From Buttiauxella agrestis ATCC 33320 (GTDB taxonomy: Bacteria; Pseudomonadota; Gammaproteobacteria; Enterobacterales; Enterobacteriaceae), in assembly GCA_024169445.1 (NCBI GenBank), contig JALKFA010000001.1:4402001-4466000 (forward strand): 64,000 nt of DNA. The letters are read 5' to 3'. Under the pieces are notes generated by a model. It made no database searches. It saw only the letters and a list, made by a program, of their open reading frames with translations, and was not told the origin of the DNA. Numbering within the stretch: the stretch's first letter is position 1; every line of letters starts with the position of its first letter. Positions 52,768-63,094 of the stretch are shown here, one piece after another. The translations under genes and the position numbers were made by a program.

Positions 52768-53880
52768 TTACACCGCTCTAAACGCGATATCCGCCGGGAT
52801 CACTTCACCCTGCCAGTAAAGCGTTGAGGCCACACTTCCCGCCAGTTGGCGGTAGATTGCAGTAAATTCGCTTTCCGGACGGCTGACCACTGTCGGTTTA
52901 CCGGCATCAAGATCTTCACGCAGCGTAATGTGCAATGGCATCTGCCCCAGCAATTTGGTGTGGTATTGATCCGCCAGTTTCTGCGCACCGCCGGTGCCAA
53001 AAATCGCTTCGTGATGGCCGCAGTTACTGCAAATGTGCATGCTCATGTTCTCAACGATGCCCAGTACCGGCACGTCGACTTTCTCGAACATGACGATGCC
53101 TTTGCGCGCATCAATTAACGCAATATCTTGCGGCGTGGTGACCACCACAGCGCCGGTAACCGGAATGTTTTGCGCCAGCGTTAACTGGATATCACCCGTA
53201 CCCGGCGGCATATCCAGCACCAGGTAATCTAAATCCGGCCACATGGTTTCTTGCAGCATCTGCATCAGCGCTTTGCTGGCCATTGGGCCGCGCCACACCA
53301 TGGCGTTTTCGTCTGTGACCAGGTAACCGATGGAGTTGGTTGCCAGACCATGCGCCACAATCGGCGTCATGTGTGTGCCGTCCGGTGAGGTTGGGCGTTC
53401 GTGTTCTGCACCCAGCATGGTCGGGATTGATGGGCCATAAATATCCGCATCCAGAATCCCGACTTTCGCCCCTTCGGCAACCAGCGCCAGCGCCAGGTTG
53501 ACTGCCGTACTCGACTTGCCAACTCCACCTTTGCCAGAGCTGATCGCAATAATATTCTTCACGCCGTTAATGCCAGGGTGGTTCTTCACGCGTTTTAACG
53601 TGGCGATGTTGTGGCTGAGTTTCCAGTCAACCGCTTTTGCGCCGGTGATGCGCAATAAGTCTGAGCTGCATTGCTCTTGTAAAGCCTCAAAACCACTACG
53701 CCAGGCGAACGGCATCAACAGCTCGACGTGTAACGTGTCATCGAGCATCGCGACATGATGCAGGGCTTTTAGGGCGGTCAGATTATGTTTGAGGGTGGGG
53801 TGCTGAAAATTGGCCAGTGTCCCGGCGACCATAGCGCGTAGCTGCTCGGGGGATTTGCTTGCCTGGGATTGAGAGTTCAT
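52768..53880 (-). CDS. mrp: Iron-sulfur cluster carrier ATPase Mrp (ApbC)
   Basis: A P-loop NTPase that carries and transfers Fe-S clusters in the cytosol. The DUF59-like N-terminal part is followed by the deviant Walker A ISSGKGGVGKSSTAVNLALAL, switch DADIYGPSIPTMLG, and the cluster-binding C-x-x-C in HICSNCGHHE. It is 370 residues, as in E. coli. AAGGAG precedes the ATG. It is divergent from metG, the conserved enterobacterial arrangement. Confidence 0.96.
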   Translation of the reverse strand: MNSQSQASKSPEQLRAMVAGTLANFQHPTLKHNLTALKALHHVAMLDDTLHVELLMPFAWRSGFEALQEQCSSDLLRITGAKAVDWKLSHNIATLKRVKNHPGINGVKNIIAISSGKGGVGKSSTAVNLALALVAEGAKVGILDADIYGPSIPTMLGAEHERPTSPDGTHMTPIVAHGLATNSIGYLVTDENAMVWRGPMASKALMQMLQETMWPDLDYLVLDMPPGTGDIQLTLAQNIPVTGAVVVTTPQDIALIDARKGIVMFEKVDVPVLGIVENMSMHICSNCGHHEAIFGTGGAQKLADQYHTKLLGQMPLHITLREDLDAGKPTVVSRPESEFTAIYRQLAGSVASTLYWQGEVIPADIAFRAV

Positions 53881-54043
53881 CCCGACTCCTTATGTTTTTT
53901 TATCGGACATTGCAGTTTGTTAAGCATACCAGAAGCCATCCGGCGCGATAAAAATTTCCTTGTGCACCTTGTGTGGTTTACCGCGGGGCGGCACTCGGTT
54001 AACATCTAAAGCCCTTTTCTCTTTAGAAGATGCAATTTCTACT

Positions 54044-56077
54044 ATGGCTCAAACCGCGAAAAAATTATTGGTAACGTGCGCACTTCCGTACGCTAACGGC
54101 TCAATCCACCTCGGTCATATGCTGGAGCACATTCAGGCTGATGTCTGGGTCCGTTACCAACGAATGCGCGGAAACACGGTCAACTTCATCTGCGCAGACG
54201 ATGCCCACGGCACACCTATCATGCTGAAAGCACAGCAGTTAGGCATTACACCAGAGCAGATGATTGCCGAAATGAGCCAGGAGCATCAGACTGATTTCGC
54301 TGGTTTTAACATCAGCTATGACAACTATCACTCTACGCATAGCGATGAAAACCGTGAGCTGGCGTCGCTGATTTATGGCCGCCTGAAAGAGAACGGTTTT
54401 ATTAAAAACCGCACCATTTCTCAGCTCTACGATCCGGAAAAAGGCATGTTCCTGCCGGATCGTTTCGTCAAAGGCACCTGCCCGAAATGTAAAGCTCCAG
54501 ACCAATACGGCGATAACTGTGAAGTTTGTGGCGCAACTTATAGCCCAACCGAGCTTATCGACCCGAAATCGGTGGTGTCTGGCGCAACGCCTGAAATGCG
54601 TGATTCCGAGCACTTCTTCTTTGATTTGCCATCGTTTAGCGAAATGCTGCAAGCCTGGACCCGAAGTGGTGCGCTGCAAGAGCAAGTGGCGAACAAAATG
54701 CAGGAGTGGTTCGAGTCTGGCCTGCAACAGTGGGATATCTCCCGCGATGCGCCTTATTTCGGCTTCGAAATTCCTGGTGCACCGGGTAAATATTTCTACG
54801 TCTGGCTGGATGCGCCAATCGGTTACATGGGTTCGTTCAAAAACCTGTGTGACAAACGCGGCGATACCGAAAGCTTCGACGAATACTGGAAGAAAGATTC
54901 CACCACCGAGCTGTATCACTTCATCGGTAAAGACATCGTTTACTTCCACAGCCTGTTCTGGCCAGCCATGCTGGAAGGCAGCGGTTTCCGCAAGCCGACC
55001 AATTTGTTTGTCCACGGTTATGTGATGGTCAACGGCGCGAAGATGTCCAAATCGCGCGGTACGTTCATTAAAGCCAGCACCTGGCTGAACCATTTCGATG
55101 CCGACAGCCTGCGTTACTACTACACCGCGAAACTGTCCTCACGTATCGACGATATCGACCTGAATCTGGAAGATTTCGTGCAGCGTGTGAATAGCGACAT
55201 CGTCAACAAAGTGGTCAACCTGGCTTCCCGTAACGCAGGCTTTATTGCCAAGCGTTTTGACGGACAACTGTCTGCACAAATCGCTGACCCGGCGTTGTAC
55301 AAAACCTTCACCGATGCGGCGCAGTCAATTGGCGAAGCGTGGGAAAGCCGCGAATTCGGTAAAGCCGTGCGTGAAATTATGGCGCTGGCCGACGCAGCAA
55401 ACCGTTATGTCGATGAGCAAGCACCATGGGTAGTAGCAAAACAAGAAGGCCGCGATGCCGACCTGCAAGCCATCTGCACCATGGGCATTAACTTGTTCCG
55501 CGTGTTGATGACCTGGCTGAAACCGGTTCTACCTACGCTTTCTGAGCGAGCTGAAGCCTTCCTGAACTGTGAGCTGAGCTGGGATGGCATCAACACCCCG
55601 CTGGTGAACCATAAAGTGAATACCTTCAAAGCGTTGTATAACCGCATTGAGATGAAACAGGTTGAAGCGCTGGTTGAAGCCTCGAAAGAAGAAGTGAAAG
55701 CGACAACGGCACCGGTAACTGGCCCACTGGCGGATGACCCGATTGCTGAAACTATCGCGTTTGATGATTTTGCCAAAGTGGATTTGCGTGTTGCGCTGAT
55801 TGAGAAAGCAGAATTTGTTGAAGGTTCTGACAAGCTGCTGCGTCTGTCATTGGATCTGGGCGGCGAGAAACGTAACGTGTTCTCAGGTATCCGTTCTGCT
55901 TATCCTGATCCCGCCGCACTTGAAGGCCGTTTGACGATTATGGTCGCCAACCTGGCACCGCGTAAAATGCGCTTCGGCATCTCTGAAGGGATGGTGATGG
56001 CAGCAGGTCCTGGCGGGAAGGATATCTTCCTGTTAAGCCCGGATAGCGGCGCACAAGCGGGTATGGCTGTTAAGTAA
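54044..56077 (+). CDS. metG: Methionyl-tRNA synthetase
   Basis: Charges tRNA-Met for initiation and elongation. The class I signatures are HLGH ([10 protein letters not shown]) and KMSKS ([12 protein letters not shown]). A zinc knuckle [17 protein letters not shown] is in the insertion domain, and a C-terminal tRNA-binding domain ([27 protein letters not shown] to the end) gives dimerisation. The protein is 677 residues and nearly identical to E. coli MetG. The start at 54044 ([12 protein letters not shown]) matches it; the frame is open from 53960 but the extra 28 residues have no homology. Confidence 0.97.
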   Translation: MAQTAKKLLVTCALPYANGSIHLGHMLEHIQADVWVRYQRMRGNTVNFICADDAHGTPIMLKAQQLGITPEQMIAEMSQEHQTDFAGFNISYDNYHSTHSDENRELASLIYGRLKENGFIKNRTISQLYDPEKGMFLPDRFVKGTCPKCKAPDQYGDNCEVCGATYSPTELIDPKSVVSGATPEMRDSEHFFFDLPSFSEMLQAWTRSGALQEQVANKMQEWFESGLQQWDISRDAPYFGFEIPGAPGKYFYVWLDAPIGYMGSFKNLCDKRGDTESFDEYWKKDSTTELYHFIGKDIVYFHSLFWPAMLEGSGFRKPTNLFVHGYVMVNGAKMSKSRGTFIKASTWLNHFDADSLRYYYTAKLSSRIDDIDLNLEDFVQRVNSDIVNKVVNLASRNAGFIAKRFDGQLSAQIADPALYKTFTDAAQSIGEAWESREFGKAVREIMALADAANRYVDEQAPWVVAKQEGRDADLQAICTMGINLFRVLMTWLKPVLPTLSERAEAFLNCELSWDGINTPLVNHKVNTFKALYNRIEMKQVEALVEASKEEVKATTAPVTGPLADDPIAETIAFDDFAKVDLRVALIEKAEFVEGSDKLLRLSLDLGGEKRNVFSGIRSAYPDPAALEGRLTIMVANLAPRKMRFGISEGMVMAAGPGGKDIFLLSPDSGAQAGMAVK

Positions 56078-56084
56078 TTTGTCC

Positions 56085-56193
56085 CCTCACCCCGGCCCTC
56101 TCCCAAAGGAGAGGGAGGAAACCGGACTCCCCTCTCCCTCAGAGTGAAAACCGGTCTATCCCCTCTCCCTCAGGGAGAGGGTTAGGGTGAGGG
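56085..56193. repeat. Cluster of CTCTCCCT-type palindromes between metG and mdfA
   Basis: Three palindromic motifs occur: CCCTCTCC-CAAAGGAGAGGG, CCCCTCTCCCTCAGAGTG (degenerate) and CCCTCTCCCTCAGGGAGAGGG with flanking CCCTCACC/GGGTGAGGG. They fill the convergent gap between metG and mdfA and may act as terminators. The boundary is also where E. coli gene order changes. Confidence 0.8.
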
Positions 56194-56201
56194 TGGTTTT
56201 G

Positions 56202-57422
56202 CTACGCGTCAGTGCGATTACCCACACTCTTATCTTTCAAAAACACGAACATCAAACCCAGCCAGATAACCCCACCCAACAAATTCAGCAGGCTGAACAA
56301 ACCATTGCCACCAAACAGATAAGCATGCTTACTCACCTCGATACCAACGGTGAAAATTAGCATCTGCAACATACCCATCGCCGCCGAAACAGTACCTTTG
56401 CTCATATCACTGGCGAACAGTGTCAGACGCACCAGGCCTGCGTTGGCAAGGCCAATACCAAAGGCGTAAATACTCAATCCGGCCGTCATCCATAGATACG
56501 CATGGGACGATGCTACGGTTGCTACAGCGGCAACCACCAGCCCCGGCACAATCCACCAGCCGCCAAGAATAATCAGCGAGCGTACGCTACGGCGTGAGGT
56601 TAAACGCGCCAGCACCAGGTTACCCAGAATCAACGCGCCAAAGATCGGCACTTGCAGCAACCCGTATTCGTAGGTCGACAGTTTTTCACCGCTGATAATG
56701 ATAATCGGTGATTGCGCAATCCACGCCAGTAGCGGCAGGCTAACAAAACCAATCGCCAGCGCGCCTGCAACAAAACGCCCGTTGCTCAGCACCAGCTTGT
56801 AATCATGGCCTAAATCTCGCAGCGAGAGCTTCTCACCCAGACGCGTCGCAGTTTCCGGCATTGCACGGTGTAATCCGTAAAACGAAAATGCCGCCAGCGC
56901 CGCAAACAGCACAAACATGGTTTCCCACGGCGCGTAATGAATCCACGCGGCACCGACCAGCGGGCCAAGCAATGGAGCGATTAGCGCCACATTCGCCATT
57001 AGCGCGGTGATTTTTATACACACCGCTTCCTCGAAGGATTCCTGGATTGCGGCATACCCCACCGCGCCAATAAAGCACAGGCTGACGCCCTGTAAGAACC
57101 GCAAGAAGGTAAATTGCTCGATATTCTGCGCCAGCAGCGTGGCAAGACAGGTGACGATAAACCACACCACTCCGGTCAACATCACCGGGCGACGGCCAAT
57201 ACGGTCTGATAGCGGCCCGAGCAACCACTGTAAAAACATCCCGCCCGCCAGATAGGCCGTCATGGAGGTCGGCACCCATTCGATTCCCGCATTGTATTGC
57301 TCAACAACCGCCAGCATGCCTGGCTGGATCATATCGTTGCCGATATAGGTCGAGAATTCATAGAGCACCAGGCACAGCGGGAACAGCAATGCCTGGCGAC
57401 CCAGTCGCTTATTATTTTGCAT
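56202..57422 (-). CDS. mdfA: Multidrug/cation efflux transporter MdfA
   Basis: A 12-helix major facilitator antiporter that exports many drugs and cations in exchange for protons. It matches E. coli MdfA nearly throughout: [20 protein letters not shown] with the membrane glutamate (E in LVLYEF), [27 protein letters not shown] (motif A) and [18 protein letters not shown]. The length of 406 residues is normal. It is divergent from ybjG, as in E. coli. Confidence 0.96.
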   Translation of the reverse strand: MQNNKRLGRQALLFPLCLVLYEFSTYIGNDMIQPGMLAVVEQYNAGIEWVPTSMTAYLAGGMFLQWLLGPLSDRIGRRPVMLTGVVWFIVTCLATLLAQNIEQFTFLRFLQGVSLCFIGAVGYAAIQESFEEAVCIKITALMANVALIAPLLGPLVGAAWIHYAPWETMFVLFAALAAFSFYGLHRAMPETATRLGEKLSLRDLGHDYKLVLSNGRFVAGALAIGFVSLPLLAWIAQSPIIIISGEKLSTYEYGLLQVPIFGALILGNLVLARLTSRRSVRSLIILGGWWIVPGLVVAAVATVASSHAYLWMTAGLSIYAFGIGLANAGLVRLTLFASDMSKGTVSAAMGMLQMLIFTVGIEVSKHAYLFGGNGLFSLLNLLGGVIWLGLMFVFLKDKSVGNRTDA

Positions 57423-57657
57423 GAGTTACTCAGAAGGATAATGACTTGAAGAAACGAAAAACATGCGCAGTTTAATAAATTGCCAGCGCAGTAGATAGTC
57501 ATTGTTGCAAACAACCGGTCGATTGTTCTGTGGTTTAAGGTTCTCTTAATATCCTCAACATAATCTGTAAATTCTCTTTTGGCTCCAGGTGCCCGAGCAA
57601 GGCGCAATGAATTTTTAGCCTGGCGCTATTTTTGCTGGTTTAGGGACTTAAAACATT

Positions 57658-58266
57658 ATGCTCGAACAACTCAATCAGGCACTTTTCTTGCTGATTAACG
57701 CCACGCCAGAATCACCCGAGTGGCTAATTAAGCTCGCGATTTTTATCGCCAAAGATTTGATAAGCATCGTGCCGTTGCTGATTGCCATTCTTTGGTTGTG
57801 GGGCCAACGCCAACACATGGCGGCCCAACGAATGATGGTTATCAAAACCGCTTTAGCTCTGATTATCAGCGTGTCGTTATCGTGGATTATTGGCCATCTC
57901 TTCCCGCATGACAGACCGTTCGTCACTGGATTTGGCTATAACTTCATGCATCATGCACCGGACGACTCGTTCCCGAGCGACCACGGCACAGTGATTTTCA
58001 CTTTCGCGCTGGCATTTTTGCTCTGGCATCGTGTGTGGTCGGGTGTGCTGTTGTTTGCCATCGGTTGCGTCATCGCCTGGTCGCGAGTTTATCTCGGCGT
58101 GCACTGGCCGCTGGATATGCTCGGTGGGTTGCTGGTCGGACTCTGTTCTTGCCTGCTGGCGCAAATGGTATGGAACCTGCTTGGCAAACAGATGTATGCA
58201 AGCCTGCATCAGGCTTATCGTTTCTGTTTTGCCCTGTTCATCCGCAAAGGCTGGGTGCGTGACTAA
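57658..58266 (+). CDS. ybjG: Undecaprenyl-diphosphate phosphatase YbjG (PAP2 family)
   Basis: A membrane PAP2 phosphatase that recycles undecaprenyl pyrophosphate for cell-wall synthesis. The three catalytic motifs are visible: HDRPFVTG (with its upstream lysine/arginine), PSDHGT with the acid histidine, and SRVYLGVHWPLDM with the nucleophilic histidine. There are about five membrane segments. The 202 residues fit E. coli YbjG (198). Confidence 0.94.
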   Translation: MLEQLNQALFLLINATPESPEWLIKLAIFIAKDLISIVPLLIAILWLWGQRQHMAAQRMMVIKTALALIISVSLSWIIGHLFPHDRPFVTGFGYNFMHHAPDDSFPSDHGTVIFTFALAFLLWHRVWSGVLLFAIGCVIAWSRVYLGVHWPLDMLGGLLVGLCSCLLAQMVWNLLGKQMYASLHQAYRFCFALFIRKGWVRD

Positions 58267-58293
58267 CTGTTTTTGCAAAGGTAAGATGCGTTA

Positions 58294-58340
58294 ATTAACG
58301 CCCTCACCCTAACCCTCTCCGCCTGGAGAGGGCACAAAAA
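58294..58340. repeat. CTCTCC-type palindrome between ybjG and deoR
   Basis: CCCTCACCCTAACCCTCTCCGCCTGGAGAGGG is a copy of the family at 56085-56193, missing part of its right flank. It lies 28 bases past the ybjG stop and could end its transcript. Confidence 0.75.
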
Positions 58341-58356
58341 GGTTTAGCTGCTCATC

Positions 58357-59124
58357 ATGGAAACCCGGCGCGACGAACGCATCAACCGCCTGATTCAGGC
58401 GCTTAAACGCAGCGACAAAATTCACCTCAAAGAAGCATCTGCTTTGTTAGGTGTCTCTGAAATGACCATTCGCCGTGACCTGAGCAATGACGCTGGGCCG
58501 GTCGTACTGCTGGGCGGCTATGTGGTTCTCGAACCCCGTAGCGTCACCGCCAATCACTATCTGCTAAGTGACCAGAAAACCCGTTGCATTGAGGAAAAAC
58601 GCCACGCTGCACGCCTCGCAGCGGCACTGGTGCGCCCGCATCAAACGGTGTTTTTTGACTGCGGCACCACAACGCCGTACATCATTGAAGCCATCGATGA
58701 CTCTCTGGAATTTACCGGCGTTTGTTATTCGTTAAACACTTTTCTGGCGTTGCAGGATAAACCCGGCTGTCGGGTGATTTTAAGTGGCGGTGAATTTCAC
58801 GCCAGCAATGCGATTTTCAAGCCGATTAATTTCCAGGAATGCCTGAATAATTTTTGCCCGGACATCGCTTTTTTCTCAGCGGCAGGCGTTCACCCTCGTC
58901 ATGGCGCAACCTGTTTTAATCTTGATGAATTACCCGTAAAAAACTGGGCATTAGCGATGGCACAACAGCGTGTACTTGTCGTCGACAGCAGTAAATTTGG
59001 CAAAGTTCGCGCAGCCTGCATGGGGCCACTTTCGGCATTTGATTTGCTAATCAGCAACGAACAACCCGACGCCGAGTTTGTGGCGTTTGCGGCATCAGAG
59101 AATCTTTCTCTTCAATGGAAATAG
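58357..59124 (+). CDS. deoR: Deoxyribose operon repressor DeoR
   Basis: A DeoR-family repressor of nucleoside catabolism that responds to deoxyribose-5-phosphate. The N-terminal winged helix has LKEASALLGVSEMTIRRDLSNDAGPVVLLGGYV, and the C-terminal ligand domain has FFDCGTTTPYIIEAID, CYSLNTFLAL, LSGGEFHASNAIF and VVDSSKFGKVR. At 255 residues it aligns with E. coli DeoR (252). It lies between ybjG and dacC, as in E. coli. Confidence 0.95.
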   Translation: METRRDERINRLIQALKRSDKIHLKEASALLGVSEMTIRRDLSNDAGPVVLLGGYVVLEPRSVTANHYLLSDQKTRCIEEKRHAARLAAALVRPHQTVFFDCGTTTPYIIEAIDDSLEFTGVCYSLNTFLALQDKPGCRVILSGGEFHASNAIFKPINFQECLNNFCPDIAFFSAAGVHPRHGATCFNLDELPVKNWALAMAQQRVLVVDSSKFGKVRAACMGPLSAFDLLISNEQPDAEFVAFAASENLSLQWK

Positions 59125-59130
59125 CAAAAT

Positions 59131-59257
59131 AGTCCTCCAAAATAATTCGAGTCGCAGAAAGGCGGCAAAGGAGTGAAGCCCCAGGAGCTTACATAAGTAA
59201 GTGACTGGGGTTCACGAGTGCAGCCAACGCATCTGCGGCTCGAAGTATGAAGGAGGG
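59131..59257. repeat. ERIC element between deoR and dacC
   Basis: Contains the ERIC core AGGAGCTTACATAAGTAAG and TGACTGGGG, plus the ends AAAATAATTCGAGTCGCAG and CTGCGGCTCGAAGTATGA. It fills the gap between the convergent deoR and dacC genes; length is about 127 bases. Confidence 0.93.
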
Positions 59258-59258
59258 A

Positions 59259-60464
59259 TTAGGCAAACCAGCTGCCGAACCACGAATGGAACTTCATCAT
59301 CACAAAGTCCCACATCCGGCTAAAGAAACCACCCTCTTCCACTGGCTGCATCACCATTAACGGACGCTGTTCGATTGACTTGCCGTTAAGCTGGAAATCG
59401 ATAGTCCCGACAACCTGGCCTTTTTTCAGCGGCGCGGTCAGTTGCGGATCGTTAAGTTTGAAACTTGCCTTCAGGTTCTTCAGTTGGCCGCGCGGAATGG
59501 TAACCGAGCCACCTTCACCCGCACCCAAATTCACTTCGCTTTTATCACCGAACCACACGCGCTGAGTGACAAAAGTGGCATCTGGTTTAATCGGCGTGAC
59601 GGTTTCAAAGAAGCGGAAGCCCCACGTCAGCAGCTTTTCACTTTCATTGAAACGAATACGGTCAGTTTTGGTGCCCAGCACCACGGAAATCAAACGCATA
59701 TCGCCAGAAGTTGCGGAGGCCACCAGGTTGTAGCCTGCGCCTGTGGTGGTGCCGGTTTTCATGCCGTCGACGTTAAGATTTGAGCTCCACAACAAGCGGT
59801 TACGGTTCGGCTGCTTGATGTTGTTAAAGGTGAACTCTTTCTCTTTGTGGATGGCGTACTCTTCTGGCACATCGTGAATTAAGGCTTTGCCCAGCAGCGC
59901 CATGTCGCGTGCGGTACTGAACTGCCCTGGCGCATCAAGGCCGTGTACGGTTTTGAAGGTGGTGTTAGTGAGATTCAGCTTTTGCGCATAGTTGTTCATC
60001 AGGCTGACGAACGAATCCTGGCTGCCCGCCACATAATCGGCAATCGCGATGCTGGCATCGTTGCCTGACTGAATGATCACGCCTTTATTCAAATCTTCAA
60101 CCGAGACTTTATCGCCGGGTTTAAGGAACATCAGCGAAGATCCACGCAGCGCCGGGTTACCGGTGGCCCATGCGTCTTTGCCGACGGTGACCATATCGGT
60201 CAGTTTGATTTTATCGGCTTTGATAGCCTGGCCAACCACATAGCTGGTCATTAATTTGGTCAGACTCGCCGGATCGAGCTGCAAATCGGCATTACCTTCC
60301 GCCAGTACTTTGCCGCTGGCGTAATCCATTAAGATCCAGGCTTTAGCATCAACTTGCGGTGCATCAGCCGTCTGTTCAGCACTCACCGCAGGCGCGGCTA
60401 ACAGCAGCAGGGTTGACCCTGCCAGTAAAGCACGTAGCGAAGCAGGAATTTGCAAAGTTTTCAT
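59259..60464 (-). CDS. dacC: D-alanyl-D-alanine carboxypeptidase DacC (PBP6a)
   Basis: A periplasmic membrane-attached carboxypeptidase that trims peptidoglycan pentapeptides. Penicillin-binding motifs are SLTK (nucleophile serine), SGN and KTG ([12 protein letters not shown]). A signal peptide ends at VSA, and the C-terminal amphipathic anchor reads [17 protein letters not shown]. The start at 60464 ([11 protein letters not shown]) follows GGGTGG; a frame from 60497 adds 11 residues. It matches E. coli DacC throughout. An ERIC element follows the stop. Confidence 0.96.
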   Translation of the reverse strand: MKTLQIPASLRALLAGSTLLLLAAPAVSAEQTADAPQVDAKAWILMDYASGKVLAEGNADLQLDPASLTKLMTSYVVGQAIKADKIKLTDMVTVGKDAWATGNPALRGSSLMFLKPGDKVSVEDLNKGVIIQSGNDASIAIADYVAGSQDSFVSLMNNYAQKLNLTNTTFKTVHGLDAPGQFSTARDMALLGKALIHDVPEEYAIHKEKEFTFNNIKQPNRNRLLWSSNLNVDGMKTGTTTGAGYNLVASATSGDMRLISVVLGTKTDRIRFNESEKLLTWGFRFFETVTPIKPDATFVTQRVWFGDKSEVNLGAGEGGSVTIPRGQLKNLKASFKLNDPQLTAPLKKGQVVGTIDFQLNGKSIEQRPLMVMQPVEEGGFFSRMWDFVMMKFHSWFGSWFA

Positions 60465-60712
60465 AACACCACCCAGTATCCATTCTAAAAAAGTCACGAC
60501 ACACGCCGTTACTTAATATTTCAAGTTGCCAGTAAGCTAACGTGTGAAACCGCTTAATGAAACATAGCGTTGGTAAAGTTTTTTAAGTTTATTCGATAAC
60601 TGCGTGAGTTGCCGCCACGTTGATGAGTTTTTTAGCAACCGTTGAACTTGCGTGCTGTTTTCTTCGCCAGCACACGGCATACTGAGATGCAAACTAACAA
60701 AGAGGAAACAAA

Positions 60713-61339
60713 ATGATCACAGTTTGGGGCAGAGACAATTCAACGAATGTGAAGAAAGTTTTGTGGTGCCTGGAAGAGTTAGGCGTGGAATACCGCTCGA
60801 TTCCGGCTGGCGGCAAATTTGGCAAAACCCATGATGCAGAATATCTGGCGATGAACCCGAATGCGCTGGTGCCGTGTATTCACGACGATGCCACCGACCT
60901 GACGCTGTGGGAATCCAATACTATCGTGCGTTATCTGGCCGCACAGTATGGCAAAGAATCGCTGTGGATTGCCCAACCTGCCGCTCGAGCACGCGGTGAA
61001 AAATGGATGGACTGGGCAGCTACCTCGTTGGCAGGCCCACATCGTGGCGTGTTTTTCAGCCTGGTGCGCACCGCGCCGGAATTGCGCGATCAAAAGCTGA
61101 TTGAAGACAGTGTCGACGCCTGTAACGCCCTGTTTGCCATGGTGGACGCCGAACTGGCGCAGCAAAAATGGTTGGGTGGCGAGACATTCAGCGTGGCGGA
61201 TATTGCGCTGGCGCCAAGCGTTTATAACCTGTTCAATCTCGATATCAAGTGGAATGATTTCCCCAACCTGCAACGCTGGTATCAGCAACTGACCCAGCGC
61301 CCGGCATTCAAGAAAATCGTTATGATTCCATTGAGCTAA
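60713..61339 (+). CDS. gstB: Glutathione S-transferase GstB (YliJ)
   Basis: A 208-residue cytosolic glutathione S-transferase. The thioredoxin-fold N-terminal domain ([23 protein letters not shown]) carries the Asn/Ser-type start seen in this group, with MNPNALVP and [15 protein letters not shown] forming the glutathione site. The C-terminal helical domain includes [20 protein letters not shown]. It matches E. coli GstB in length and order. GAGG precedes the ATG. Its end lies three bases from the convergent yliI end. Confidence 0.94.
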   Translation: MITVWGRDNSTNVKKVLWCLEELGVEYRSIPAGGKFGKTHDAEYLAMNPNALVPCIHDDATDLTLWESNTIVRYLAAQYGKESLWIAQPAARARGEKWMDWAATSLAGPHRGVFFSLVRTAPELRDQKLIEDSVDACNALFAMVDAELAQQKWLGGETFSVADIALAPSVYNLFNLDIKWNDFPNLQRWYQQLTQRPAFKKIVMIPLS

Positions 61340-61342
61340 AAA

Positions 61343-62461
61343 CTAGCCAGAGGGGCTGATTTTCAGTAATTGCCCGTCAGATTCGTCGGTCAGGACATAC
61401 AGATAGCCGTCCGGGCCGACGCGCACATCGCGAATACGTTCACCCCGCTCATCCAGTAAACGCTGTTGATCGGTGACCTTGTCGCCAGAAAGCGTCAGTT
61501 CAATCAGGTTCTTCTCTTTTAGCGCACCGATAAACAGTTTCCCTTTCCACTGCGGAAATTTGTCGGCGTCGTAAAACGCCATGCCGCTCACCGCCGGAGA
61601 GACTTTCCAGTAATAAATTGGCTGTTCAGTACCGGCTACAATTCCTCCTTTGGCTTCAGGGATCGGCATGCCGCTGTAATTGATGCCCCAGGTTGCCAGC
61701 GGCCAGCCGTAATTTTTACCCGGTTTTGCCACGTTGACTTCGTCGCCACCGCGCGGGCCATGCTCGTTGAGCCACAATTCCCCATTGGCCGGATTAAACG
61801 CCATACCCTGTGGGTTGCGGTGCCCGTACGACCATATTTCACTGCGCGCGCCTTGTTGACCGGCAAATGGGTTATCCGCTGGCACGTCGCCGTTTTGCGT
61901 CAGGCGCACCAGTTTGCCCTGCAACTTATCCAAATCCTGCGCCGTTGGCCGTTGGTTGTTTTCGCCCAATGCGATAAACAGATAGCCCTTGCCATCAAAC
62001 GCCATGCGCCCGCCAAAGTGGTTGCCGGTCGACAGTTTCGGCATCTGACGGAACACCACTTTGAAGTTTTCCAGCCGCTGCATATTGCTGCTCAGCGTGC
62101 CGTAACCGACGGCAGTACCCGCCTGGTCATCACTGTTGGCTTCTGCAAAGCTCAGCCAGACGCGGCGGCTTTTTTCAAAGTCTGGCGCCAAAACCACATC
62201 CAGTAATCCCCCTTGTCCATGCGCCCAAACTTTGGGCACGCCAACAATCGGGTCACCTAAACCTTCGCCTGGTCGCCAGCGCCGTAATTGCCCATCACGC
62301 AGCGTTATCAGCATTCCTTGATTATTGGGCAGAAAAGCTAACGACCAGGGATGATCGAGCTTACTTTGTAGCACCTCCACTTTGGCCTCAGCGGCGAGGG
62401 CAACGCCTGCCCAAAGCAGTAAAGATGCGGCAATGAATGAGCGGAATGGCAACCGTGACAT
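61343..62461 (-). CDS. yliI: PQQ-dependent soluble aldose sugar dehydrogenase YliI
   Basis: A periplasmic quinoprotein of the GdhB/Asd family that oxidises aldoses with pyrroloquinoline quinone. A signal peptide (SFIAASLLLWAGVALA) precedes a six-bladed propeller: HPWSLAFLPNNQGMLIT, AHGQGGLLDVVLAPDF, GNHFGGRMAFDGKGYLFIALGEN, GHRNPQGMAFNPANGELWLNEHGPRGGDEVN. The catalytic histidine is that of the HGQGGL strand by family comparison. 372 residues match E. coli YliI. AAGGAG precedes the start. Confidence 0.95.
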   Translation of the reverse strand: MSRLPFRSFIAASLLLWAGVALAAEAKVEVLQSKLDHPWSLAFLPNNQGMLITLRDGQLRRWRPGEGLGDPIVGVPKVWAHGQGGLLDVVLAPDFEKSRRVWLSFAEANSDDQAGTAVGYGTLSSNMQRLENFKVVFRQMPKLSTGNHFGGRMAFDGKGYLFIALGENNQRPTAQDLDKLQGKLVRLTQNGDVPADNPFAGQQGARSEIWSYGHRNPQGMAFNPANGELWLNEHGPRGGDEVNVAKPGKNYGWPLATWGINYSGMPIPEAKGGIVAGTEQPIYYWKVSPAVSGMAFYDADKFPQWKGKLFIGALKEKNLIELTLSGDKVTDQQRLLDERGERIRDVRVGPDGYLYVLTDESDGQLLKISPSG

Positions 62462-62567
62462 AGCTTGCTCCTTTGCGGATCTACCCGATAAGGTTAGCTT
62501 TGCAGAATTTCAGGGATGGGAGTTTTACAAAAACTTTACCAGAGGGGAGTCGCCTCCCCTCGAGGTT

Positions 62568-62951
62568 TCAACTTTCTACGGCCAGTTGGTGACTCATAAT
62601 ATCTTTCAGGCTGGCGGAAAGTTGTCGCAGGCAGTTTTCCAGTTTTTCAGCATCTATGGCGATATATTGCGGGCAGTCGTGACACCCTGTCATCAGGCAA
62701 ACGGCGGCTGAAGATACCGCGCCAATTCCCTGATTGATGCTCGCCATTTCTGGTGCGGCAAGATGGGAATTGAGGCGTGAAGCCATCTCACGATACTCAG
62801 CAGACAAGTCGAACAAATTATCGCGTAAATGCCCAGTTTCAATCACAGACATATAGCCTTTTGCTTTTCTCATCAAGAGGTAAGCAGCGATGTCTATTTT
62901 GGCGATAATCATCTTTTTCAAGAGATCGTGTTTGAGTGATTCCCCATTCAT
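62568..62951 (-). CDS. bssR: Biofilm regulator BssR (YliH)
   Basis: A 127-residue helical cytosolic protein matching E. coli BssR in length and in the blocks IDIAAYLLMRKAKGYMSV, HLRDNLFDL, SAAVCLMTGCHDCP and AEKLENCL. In E. coli it influences biofilm formation through signalling by indole and cyclic AMP. GGGGG lies at seven bases from the ATG. No DNA-binding motif is evident. Confidence 0.92.
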   Translation of the reverse strand: MNGESLKHDLLKKMIIAKIDIAAYLLMRKAKGYMSVIETGHLRDNLFDLSAEYREMASRLNSHLAAPEMASINQGIGAVSSAAVCLMTGCHDCPQYIAIDAEKLENCLRQLSASLKDIMSHQLAVES

Positions 62952-63094
62952 ACATTTACCCCCCGTGTGATTAGAATCTATAACACACAGTAATAGTATG
63001 GATAAATTTTAGGCAAACCAGTTTTATTTCCCCGTATTTCTTGATCCTCAGCAACAAATTTTACAAATAGTAATATCTACGTAGAAACAAGGTG

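Noticed and set aside
54239-55093. Long 284-codon antisense frame inside metG
   Set aside because: It is the mirror of strongly biased metG codons, with no family features; metG itself is certain.
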